Source: Ceraceosorus guamensis (taxonomy: Eukaryota; Basidiomycota; Exobasidiomycetes; Ceraceosorales; Ceraceosoraceae). From it: a stretch of 64,000 bases of DNA. The stretch covers positions 1 through 64,000 of the forward strand of contig NW_020290042.1 of NCBI RefSeq assembly GCF_003144195.1, written 5' to 3'. Below are positions 34,501 to 44,561 of this stretch, one piece after another. Each line of letters opens with the position of its first letter. Position 1 is the stretch's first letter. The position numbers and the translations under genes were made by a program. The notes under the pieces were generated by a model. It was not told the DNA's origin, searched no databases, and saw nothing but the letters and a program-made list of their open reading frames with translations.

Positions 34501-37500
34501 TTCTTAGGTGCTTCGCGAAACATGGGCGTCTTTCTGAGCCGGTCCAACTCTAGCTTGGAGAGCGAATCTCGATTTGTTGCGAGGTACGCCAGCAATTGTG
34601 TGACGTCCCAGGCACCGGCTCCAACGAGTCTGTCAAATACGAGTTGCAGCTGCACGTGACGTCTGCGCACAAGACACGAGCAGCATGAAGTCAGACTGAA
34701 GAAAATTGAGTGCCATAATTCTAGACCTCACCTGACGCCAAGAGCCTGCAAAAGTTTTTCCGTGTTTCCCTTGACCGGTGTCGACGGAAGTGCGACAGTG
34801 GGCAGATCTGGAAAGAGCACGACTGAAGATCACGGGTTAAGTCGACGCGGGTCAGCATGTGTGTGTGCAAATCACGCACTTGTGTCAGCAACTCTTACCT
34901 TGCGGCATGTAAGCGTCAGCAGGCTTGGACATGCCCTTCGCAGTCGGAATGCATGTGACGTTCGAAAGCACTTCCGTGACTTCTTTCTGCAACGACGAGG
35001 AAATTTGACCCCAAGCACGAGCCAAGATGCCCAGCACACGCTCCGCAAATTCTGGTGAAAGCTGCAAGTTGGTGGACTCATCAGAGGTGGATGAGCTGGA
35101 ACTACTTCGCACCAAATACCGAAGCCAGACAGCATGGTTAAGCTCCTTCCAGCCGAAGACTCGCAGTAGTTCCTGCGTACTGAGCTCCTTGGACACCTCA
35201 TAGGCCAGACAAGAGGGCGGGCAACTCATTTCTGGTGGGATCCTCTGAGGATTCAGCCAGTGTTCCACAGCATTTAAGGGCTGTGCCTTCTCTTGCGCCT
35301 TCTCGGTAGCTGGGCACGACACAATGGCAGCATCGAGGAATCGTTGTTGCAAAGAGCTGTCGAACGATGGGTGAGCGGCTACTCTGAGCCACCATTTTAG
35401 AGCAGCAACCTGCGAAGGGCGACCACAGTGTCAATTGAGTTCACGACACTAGGCCCAGGATTGGTCCACTCACCATTTCTGGAGGCGAGAGAGCACGATT
35501 GCTGAGCTCACCGAAGACGTCGTCGATGGTAATGTCGCGTGCCAGGCCACGAGTCTTGACAGCAAGCATGAAGACGTCTGCCTTCTCAATATGCGCAGGA
35601 GGGATGACTGCTAGATCCTTGACAAACTCTGCAAGTTCAGCATTTGGAAATCTGATCTGCGCAGAAGGCTTGACTCCTCTAGTCGAAGCAAGGGTGAGGG
35701 TGTTTTGCCTTGCTGCTGCGAAAAAGTTTGTCTCCAGAACCGTGGAAACTCTTGCAGCCGGTGTAGAGGGTTTGAATGTTAGGTATCGCATGGTGTGCAA
35801 TGCCTTGTCCAAGGCGCGCGCCGCGTCAGAATTGTCATCCTTGGGTCGCTTGTTGCCCACTTGATAGTCCCAAAATGTGGCAATGCGCGCAAGCTCGGCT
35901 TCGTAGGTAGCTCGCGTGAGATAGCCGCACATCGCCAGCAGCTCATTGTTCCAGATGGCACAATAGCGATCTATGAAGTCGATCGCTTCCCTTTCGACCG
36001 TAGGAATGAATCTTGCAGCGAGGTTGCCTGCAAAGCCGCTCGACTGAGACGTCTTGAAGCCGATAAAGACGTATCCCTGCTCTTCCAAGCTTGGTAGGAC
36101 ACCTTTGAAAACTTCTCGGAGACCTCTTCTTGTCCTGTTGACTTCTGCACTCTCTTCGGCGCCTGCAACCGGCTCGGCCAAGGCGCCTTTCAGACTGGCG
36201 TCATGCTCTTCCAGACTCTGCTTGATGATGCTGACCTTCGTTTCACGAGGCGGAGGCTTTTTGGTGGACCGCTCAATCTCCTTCGAAAACGCCTTGTCAG
36301 CGGTGACTGTGATTGTAGCAGTTGCAACACTGATATGTATTGAGGCTTCGACAAGCTCGGTGGCGGAGCGAGCGGCAGCAGCAGCTGCATCGGCAGCTTT
36401 AGCTTTCTCCAGCGCCTGCTGAGCTTGCTCTGCAGCTAGTGCTTCGGCGGCACTAGCCTCCGCCGCTTTCGCCTTGGCAGTGCTGCGTCCGAACATGCCG
36501 CCTAGTAACGCCCCAAAGCCACCACTCGAAGTGCCTGACGACTTAGTAAAAGCATTGGCAAGACTTGCCTTGATGCTGGCGAGTCCTTGCTCTTCTTTGA
36601 CAAGCCTCAAGATCGCTTGGCTGACCTTGACGTCCAGCTGCAGGCCGGTAGCATCCAGACGCGTAGCGCGCATCATCCTCTGCGGGCTGGTAGCGTTGAG
36701 ATGCGAGGGCATCGCGAGCGGTTGAGCTTTGCTAAGCTGCTTTGACAGCAGTGCGAGTGGCACATCATCCCAGTAAAGATCGAGATTGCGTACCCGCGTC
36801 GTAAATGTCAAGCTGGTGGCCAAGAAGCGAGTCAAATCAAGCACCGAGTCGGCCAAGGGCGCTGGCTCGCGCAGAGGCAGATAGAAACTCGTCCAAGGCT
36901 TGCCCTCGGCCGTCATCTCGACTGTAGGAGCTTTGGCACGACGCGTGAAGAGTGAGTCTGTCCGCCAGAAGAAGCCCATCAAGTCGGCACCTGAGGCCAC
37001 CAGCGGCTCTTCGGACACGCTGAAGAGACTGTAGAAGCCCACACCAAATGCACCGATCTTAGACTCGTCCGGGTTTCCTTCAGCGATGCGCTGAGATAGC
37101 GACGGATAGATGTCAGTCGTGCTAGATCGCCGGGCATGCCGGACCTCACCTCATCTCACCTTTAGTCTGGTCCAGTCCTGGTCATTGAAAACCGCTCCGT
37201 CATTCTTAAAGACCCAGTTGCGAAGTGTTGCAGTGAAGTCTGGCGACTTCGGCTTCGCGGCGGTCCTCGTTTCCGCAACGCTCAAAGGATCACCTGCACT
37301 TAAAGGAGTCGTGGCAGCATCGCGCTCGTCACAGTGCTTAGCGCTTTCAAAGCGCAACTCGCAGGTTGTGGCGCCTGCATCATCAGCATTCTGAATCAGC
37401 TCTCGGAAGATGGTGAACTCGGCTGCATATCGTGCGAGAATCTGAATCAGGGATGAGAAACGCAGGAGAAATGGCACGCTAAGCCCACCGTTCAGCGCAT

Positions 37501-37691
37501 GTCCGAGCCTATCAGCTCTCACCTTGTCAATGAGAGCCTAGTTGTAAACATAGGGATGTGGGAGGTCAATTACGATGTTCCGGCACCAAGTGCATACATG
37601 CTCAAAGTTTCAACATGCTCACCCTCTGGTTGACCGTCACTGCCTCATCTTCACCACTCTCTAGCAGCGCCCTCCTCGCTGCCTCATTCAT
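31563..37691 (-). CDS. Sacsin-like protein with HSP90-type ATPase fold (DUF3684 family)
   Basis: Large 1867-residue protein. Exons 37691-37623, 37537-37523 (15 nt), 37441-37160, 37090-35474, 35409-34899, 34807-34732, 34662-33328 and 33261-31563; all phases agree. The N-terminus has a GHKL/HSP90-like ATP site: N-box FRELIQNADDAGA (about residues 40-52) and glycine box KIGAFGVGFYSLFSV (about 133-147), the arrangement seen in sacsin. The middle has an Ala-rich coiled region and a long helical body; the C-terminal part includes a likely HExxH-like stretch, SSVAHEVAHNLVAQHD, in the last ~60 residues. DUF3684 proteins are known in many fungi but their role is not settled; a chaperone-like function is inferred from the fold. 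No signal or membrane segment is apparent. Confidence 0.85.
37523..37537 (-). other. 15-nt micro-exon of the sacsin-like gene
   Basis: Between acceptor ACTAG and donor GTGAGA. It encodes ALIDK and joins NQR from exon 1 to ILARYAAEF in exon 3, all phase 0. Without it the frame would still be open, so it could be skipped. Confidence 0.65.
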
Positions 37692-38667
37692 CGTGCCTTG
37701 CTGCCTGTCCAAGTAAGTACTGATGCCCTCTGTAATCAATATTACTCAATCCTGCCTCTTGAGCCCACCCTAGCAGCCCTAAAGCATACCGCTATCCAAG
37801 GAACGCAGCACTCTGGTGCACTTTGCGTGCGTAGCTGGAGGTCAAATGCGTGTGTGGCGATGTATCGCAAAGGGAGGTGATGGTGATCAAAGGCTGTGGC
37901 GGTGGTATTCGGCAATCACCCCGCATGTGTCTCCCTCCTGGTGTCAACCAACACTTACAGCAGATGTGCGCTGCTCGCTTTGGTGCGTGCATGGCTGACC
38001 ACGCATCCGTGCACTCATTCACCATCACGAATCATATGCATGCTCCAAGACTTGGGCGCGAGCCAATTCACGATTGTGATTTCAATCTTGTATCTTGAAT
38101 ACAAGTCGGAAGTTGAGAGCGGACCGCTTACGCCATCTCCGACACGTGACTGTCTCATTTTGCCGCGGCTCTACTTTTGGGCCTCGGCTCCTCTCTATGC
38201 GTCTATTGTGTATATGGCGGTCTTCTACAAGCTGCATGCAAGACATATGGGCCCTCATCACACGCATACGTACCCCTACAGCAGTCATCGAGTCGTAGTC
38301 ACGAGTCAAGGCTAGTCAGTGAGTATATCCGCCCGCCCTTTCCGTGGCTTTCTTGTTACGCAGGACGCTTGCGAGATGTGCAAACGTGGTGCTTATGCAT
38401 GCAGGAACCACCACGCACGAAGGGCTGCTGGCTTCGAGTGGCTGTGAGATACAGTAGGTGGCTGCGAAAACGGAGACGCAGAGGTGATCCCAACTGTTTT
38501 TTTTTTGCTTTTTCCATCGTGCCTCTTCTACATATAAGAGCTAGTGTCCAATTATTCTCGTTCGTCGCTCTGCCTTCAACACCACCTCATCACACTGCTT
38601 CGCACCTCCCTTTGCAGAACTTCGTCCAGTGTCTTTGCTGCTTCACTCCCTGCCCGTACAACTCAGT
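37692..38667. other. Divergent spacer, sacsin-like / GMC oxidoreductase
   Basis: About 980 bases without a gene. Contains a GTCACGAGTC motif (38298-38307), an oligo-T stretch near 38500, and a TATA-like element close to the GMC start. Confidence 0.5.
38531..38538 (+). promoter_or_regulatory. TATA-like box upstream of GMC oxidoreductase
   Basis: CATATAAG, 130 bases before the proposed start codon and followed by a pyrimidine-rich leader. Plausible core promoter by position only. Confidence 0.35.
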
Positions 38668-40993
38668 ATGACTGGCGCTCATCCCAAGAACGACCAAGGT
38701 GCGGTCCATGGCCAGACCACTGAGCCAGCCCCCAAAGTAGGCTCGACCTCCAAAGCTGCTCCCACGGCGCGCGAGCGCCTCGCATCTTTGGCTTCCCATC
38801 TGCTACCTCAGGGCCAGACTGAGTTCGACTATGTCATCGTGAGTGCAGCGCGGCCACTGGCAGCCGGCTTAGCGCCTCACATATCCATCTTACATCATTC
38901 TGACGCACTGCCTTCACTTCAATCTCATCTCTCCGATGCAGGTCGGCGGCGGGTGAGGTAGTCAGGTGTCCCTGCGTTCCACCCTCTGTCTGACTTTAGG
39001 CTGACCAGTTCATTCCGTTCATCCTGTGCAGTACCGCTGGCGCTGTTCTAGCCAATAGGCTCACACAAGACAGCGGTGCGACAGTAGCCGTGATAGAAGG
39101 AGGACCTAGTGATGTCGGTCTTGACGTGTGAGTGCATGAATAAAGTGCAAGGAGCTCTTCAGCGCCTTAGAGTGCAGGTGGGCTCTGGCTAAATGCTGTC
39201 GTCTCCTTGCCTCAGCGTGTTGGATCTCTCTCGCTGGCTAGAGCTGCTCGGCTCTGAGCTGGATTACGACTACCCAACGACGGAGCAGCCAAGGGGCAAC
39301 TCGCACATCAGGCACAGTCGTGCCCGTGTCTTGGGCGGTTGGTGAGTTCCGCTTCCCTTCAAATTGTTGGGCGAGAGGCGTCGCTCATGCGCCCGCAGAA
39401 ATTGTCTCCTAGCTCGAGCCACAACACGCTCATCAGCTTCCGGCCATTCAACGAGGATCTGGATCTTTGGGCAAAGGAGTTTGGTTGCCCTTCTTGGGAC
39501 AGCAAGACAATACAGCCTTATGGAGATCGCCTGAAGCTCAATACGCTACCTGTCGCTCATCAACAAAGGAACAATGTTGTGCGCGACTGGGTTTCCGCAG
39601 CAAGCTCAGCGACAGGCGCGCCGGTCATCGACGATTTCAACGCCCAAATCGTTCACAAGGGTGGCTTCTCTTCCGGAGTGGGCTTCTTCAACATCTCATA
39701 CGATCCTCATAACGGCCACAGGAGCAGCGCATCGACCGCCTACCTTCACCCAATCATGCCCCACAGCCCGCAGAGACGCAACAACCTGCACCTCTTCCTC
39801 GAGACTTGGGCTAGAAATCTAGTCTGGGACGAGCACGATTCTCTGCGGGCTCGGGGGGTTGCGGTACGTACCAAGTACGGCCTCGAGAAGACCATCACTG
39901 CAAGGCGCGAGGTCGTACTGGCAGCCGGCGCTATCGACACTCCACGCTTGCTTTTGCTCAGCGGCGTCGGGCCCAAAGCAGAGCTCGAAAAAGTTGGGGT
40001 GCCAGTCCACCACGATCTCCCGGGAGTCGGGGAAAATCTAGTGGATCACCCTGAAAGCATCTGGATGGCGGAGACGCGGCACACTCCGCCAGAGACAGTC
40101 ATGAGCTCCGATGCGGGTCTCTTTTTGAGGATCTTCCCTTCGTCGGCTGAGCCATGGAAGGCTATGGAGCAGGAGATGAGCAAAATCCCTGACCTCATGT
40201 TTCACGTAAGTTTGCACAAATTCGGCCGTCGCCAGCAATTAGCATCCTCATGATGCCTTTCCCACCAACGACAGATATATCAAGTGCCCTTTGCCGACAA
40301 CACAGAACGCATGGGGTGAGTCCTCTGGCCAGATTTGGTGACCGATCTATGATCGAGCTGACTTGGCAGTGCCTGGATCGCATCATCAGCTACGAGCGTC
40401 CAAAGAATGCGATCTGCATGACGCCCAACATCCCACGTTCTCAGGCCAAAGGAAAGCTGAGCTTAGCTTCCAACAATCCTGCCGAGAAACCGCTGTTGAA
40501 CTTCCGGTACTTTGAAGATGCTAATGATTACGACGCAAAGGTCCTTGTTCAGGGAATTCATCTGGCACGTAAGATCGCAAAGAGTGCGCCCTTCTCTCAA
40601 CACATCGTCAAGGAAGTGGCACCTGGACCTAACGTACAGACTGATGAGGAGATTAGCGAGTACGCACGACGCGCAGCACATACCGTGTACCACCCAGCAG
40701 GTAAGATCCGCGTGGTAGGCCTGTGGCAGTTGGGTTGCGGCGCTCACACCTGAGCCCATCCCGCAGGAACCTGTCGGATGGGCACGCCATCCACGACCGA
40801 CCCACTCGTAGTCGTCAACGAGGCTGATCTGAGAGTGGTAGGCTTGAAAGGCTTGCGTGTATGCGACGCCAGCCTCATGCCTTTGTTGCCCACGGTCAAC
40901 CCGATGATAACAGTGCTCATGATGGCAGAACGAGCCTCCGACCTTATCAACAACGACGCTTGGCTTGAAGGGTACCGAAAGACTACCTGGTAG
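38668..40993 (+). CDS. GMC-family FAD oxidoreductase
   Basis: 591-residue glucose-methanol-choline oxidoreductase. Exons 38668-38838, 38942-38952 (11 nt), 39032-39127, 39216-39341, 39413-40205, 40275-40315, 40390-40700 and 40767-40993, in phase throughout. Seen: FAD-binding DYVIVGGGTAGAVLANRL spanning three exons, ARVLGGCSSHNTLISFRP, AAGAIDTPRLLLLSGVGP, LPGVGENLVDHPE, and the catalytic C-terminus YHPAGTCRMGTPSTTDPLVV with PTVNPMITVLMMAE, which supply the active-site His and Asn. It may be an aryl-alcohol oxidase, choline dehydrogenase or related alcohol oxidoreductase; the substrate is not readable. There is no signal peptide, and a roughly 50-residue polar N-terminal extension precedes the FAD motif, so it is probably intracellular. 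The sixth exon-intron border (acceptor at 40389) was chosen to keep phase. Confidence 0.87.
38942..38952 (+). other. 11-nt micro-exon encoding the FAD glycine motif
   Basis: GTC GGC GGC GG between CAG (ending 38941) and GTGAGG (38953). It supplies VGGG of the Rossmann motif, and its removal would destroy both the frame and the FAD site, so it is strongly supported by function. Confidence 0.8.
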
Positions 40994-41209
40994 GAACGAT
41001 GTGCATTGCAGTTGACTGTATGTAGGGTAGAAGCTGTCTAATGTCACTCAGAATTTGGACTAGAGAAGTGTGATAAGCACTGCGGAGGAGCAGTCGGATT
41101 TTGCGAGTACTAGGCAAGACATGCGAGGAAAGATGAGTGCTAGCGCCACGATTTAAGGAAAGAGCTGCGCTGATTTCCACGGATGTGGGAGTCGTTGGCT
41201 CAAACGTCC
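40994..41209. other. Short convergent spacer
   Basis: 216 bases between the GMC stop and the orphan-1 stop; no feature seen. Confidence 0.5.
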
Positions 41210-43744
41210 CTAAATTAGGTCGGGTTGAACGCCTATTGCTGACTCCATTTCGAGCAGACTGCCCTGCACCAAGCCAACGCCGCCCGTCAGCAGCACGATT
41301 CCGTGGGCATTTTGTCTCCAGCTTTCGCGATCAACAGTGGAGATCCATAGTCGAAGAAGGGATACACGTTGCTCAAGGACGAATCGCCAATAACGGAACA
41401 ATTCGTACCAGCCCCACATTGGGGTGTATGCGCGCAAAGTCTCCTCAGCAAGACGGACGACTTGAGTTGACATCAAGTATGCCAAGTTGTAGGGATTCAA
41501 CAGGTGATTGCGCAATGCCTCTGCGGAACACCGTTCAAGCTCTTCACGTACAGCACGGCATGCCGATGCTACGTGCTGATCGAGCTGTCGGCGATGAATC
41601 CTGAACGGCGCACCTGCGCCGTGACCCTGCAAAGGCTGGCTCAATTGCGCCAGTATGTCTTCAATATGGCGCTCAGCGTCGATGGCTGCAGCGCGTACGG
41701 CGCGCACGGCATCTGACCCGTACAAGGTGGTGTTGAGTTCGGGTGGCACAAGTCTCAGGCCGATCTGCGAGGACCTGCCTGCTTCTGCTAGGTCGTACAA
41801 ACGTGGAAAATCGTTCCGTGCTCTTCTCAGCGCAGCTTGCAGAGCAGTTTCTGCCTGTCCAGTCGTTTGGTCAGACTCTGGCACTGTTTGTGGCGCGAGG
41901 GATGGACCGGCAAGGGATCCAGAGTACCTGGCAGCTCCTCTCACGCTGGACCTCAATTCTTCATCCCTGGAAGCTTCCGATGGCAAATTCGACTGTTGAC
42001 CTGGAGAGCGGAAAGAGACTCTTCTCCTGTCGGCATAGACCCTCTCACCGGATTGTCTGCCAGAACTTGTCAATGCTGAGCGACGTCGGTCCGTGCGAGG
42101 AGCAGGGAGGAGAATATGGGTGCCGGCGGGCGGGGAAGATCGCGTGACTGCAGTCATCGTTCTGGTGGACTCTTCGGGCGCAAAGCCCCACTCAGTGCCG
42201 ACGATGTCCCGACTTGCATCTTGCGCTTGCACCGCGGAGGTGCGCGTCATGGGAAAGGATAGCCGCGACCGTGTCGAGGATGGAACGACGCCCTCCCTTG
42301 ACGCTTCTCGTCGCTCTTCGTTGCGCGATCGCACACGATCTATGACGGCACGAAGACCACCTTCACCTCCAGTAGCACTTCGAATTCTCGGAGATGGTGA
42401 TCTAGACCGAGTGAACCAGTTCGTCGTCGCCCTCCACAGGTTCGGCAAATTCCTTCGCTCGGGTCTTGAGGTGTGCTCTGCTCGAAATTCGGAATCGGAA
42501 GACGCTCCTCTAGGGTCAGAAGTGCTGCGGTACCTTGCCCCTCTACTTGAAGTCGTGGCTACTTCTTGGTCGGCTTGCTCTGAGCCTAAAGAATTCGTTG
42601 GAGCTTGAACAAGGTGGGGCACTTCCGTGCTCATTGCAACGCCGTCCGCCATGCTGTTGTCCGCCTGAGGCTGGCTTCTCCATGATACTTGCGTTTGGGT
42701 CACGCCTGCCACTTCATCTAGGCTGGTGAGCGTCGCGCTAGAAAATGAAGAGAAGAGGTTGTCCGCTGGTACAGAGGTAAGGGTGCGAGCTCTAGCTGCT
42801 CGAGGACTGCCGGTGTCGGCGGTGGCAGGCTGCATAGGCGTGGCATACGTGTACGCCCTTTGTCGATAGCTGGGCGGACGGTGGACGTCGCCTCTGGTCA
42901 GCACTTACTCTGCTGAATTCTCGAAGAGCCAGCTAGCCTCAACTCACTCATGCACTTGGGGTGCGAATTGCCTTTCACCCAGAGCTGGGACGGCATCAGT
43001 GCTAGTATTCTGGATTGCCATGGAAGAACTGTCGGCTTGGCCGAGGACAAGGTCTTCCGGAAGCAAAAGCTGCTGTAGGTGAGAAATGGCGGAATCCAGA
43101 TCCGGGAAAAGTCCGTGCTGAATAGGTACCTGCGGGGGGAGCGAGAGCTGCTGCGTTCGAGTACTCTCTGAAGGCGCCAATGCAGCAAGACTGCTATGTT
43201 CCACGGCAGCGACGGCCTCCGCAGGCACCCTTCCTTCCACGCGAGAACCTGGCTCGGGCTGGGAGCTGGACTCGCCCATCAGGGACGAATTTGGCGGTCT
43301 TTCAGACACCGGCGACAAGTGCGCGCCCTCAAGAGGAGCGAGGTCATTCAGGAGTCCACGCAGATCTGCGCTCTGAGATGCTAGGCTTGGCGTCGCCGCG
43401 GGTGCATCAGTTGATCCGTGCGGCAGCGATGGTTGCTGTAGCGTAGTTTCAACTGCTTCGCTGTCCAACCAGGGTAGCCAAGAGTCGACGTCAGGGATAT
43501 CAAAGCTGTGAAGAAGGTCACTGAAAGACCGATAGGGGTGCGGGCTAAGCCCGATGGCGATTGCGCCTCCGGCCTGCTGGTGCGTGAGCGAGTCGGCGGC
43601 GGTCGTAACTTGCTCTTGGACTGGCCGAGAGCTGGACTCCGATTCTTCAACCAAACCCGGGCTCGTCGACTTTCGCGAGTGTGGAGCGCTTGCCTGGATT
43701 TCAGCAGATTCCGAAAAGGAAGATGGATGAGGCTGAGTAGACAT
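41210..43744 (-). CDS. Orphan protein 1: disordered N-terminus, helical C-terminus
   Basis: Not recognised. Exons 43744-42948 and 42893-41210 give 826 residues; the 54-nt intron keeps phase. A likely 68-nt 5' UTR intron (43812-43745, GTAAGT...GCTGAC...TTCAG) ends directly at the ATG, which supports this start. The first ~600 residues are Ser/Arg/Pro/Gln-rich with many Ser-Pro and Arg-Ser pairs (RSRSPSPRIRS). The last ~220 residues look folded and helical: LYGSDAVRAVRAAAIDAERH, HRRQLDQHVASACRAVREEL, a Trp/Tyr-rich block WGWYELFRYWRFVLEQR and a short hydrophobic end. No catalytic motif. It sits just downstream of, and in tandem with, orphan 2, with a similar domain plan. Confidence 0.7.
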
Positions 43745-44561
43745 CTGAAGTTGGAAGTGCGTCAGCACACAGAAAACCTGCACGAACGGGGAATGAGCCT
43801 CTTCTCACTTACAGAGGAATGGAAGGGAAAGGTAAGGAGAGGAGACTGGTCTGTGCGAACGTCAATGGGTAGATGATGGCGCAACAAAACAAGGGCAACC
43901 TCAACAGGAAGTTGAAGAGGCGACGACGAGGCGAGTGACAATAGGTCAACTCCAATCTTCAAAGATGTGAAGCAGCAATAGAAGCAGATGTGAAAGGGGA
44001 CTGAGCGACCAGCGCAAAAGAAAAATATGCAAAGAAGTCGGAGGTGAACGCGATCGAAGTAGCAGAGGAAAGGAGGTGATGAAGCAGAAGGAAAGACGAA
44101 AAGAAGACGTGGCAAACTATATCATGCTTCGGCAAATCAAGCAGAGTCATCGACCGTCAAGTAGGCGTTGTGTCATGCAAGGGACCCGCAACTTGCCCGT
44201 TGTTTCATAAACAACGGTCCATAGTCCACATCCAAATTGCTGCTCTGATGTTCGCGCAGTCAAGCGTTACCCTCGCTAGACCCGTTGAGCCGTGAATGCC
44301 GACTTTCCGTTGGCTCCACAAGCGAACAATAAGAGACATCGACGAGCAGCACGAGTCAAGCACCGCTAGCACCTCCAAGCCATTTTCGCACAGGCGGACA
44401 ACCCGGCGGCCGATCTCGCCCAAGCCAAGCCGATCGATGCAATTTTGGAACAGGCAAAATGAGATTCCGCTCAGAGAGCAATGTATGTGTTCAGATGATG
44501 AGATGGCGAGAGATGTGATGCGCGGTACAAATGTGCGTCAGAGAGGGATAAGCGGCCAATG
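43745..44561. other. Spacer between tandem orphan genes
   Basis: About 800 bases; holds the promoter and 5' UTR intron of orphan 1 and the 3' end of orphan 2. One CACGAGTCAAG motif at 44350-44360. Confidence 0.5.

Noticed and set aside
40316-40369. GMC exon 7 starting at 40370
   Set aside because: It would break the frame; acceptor at 40388-40389 keeps it.
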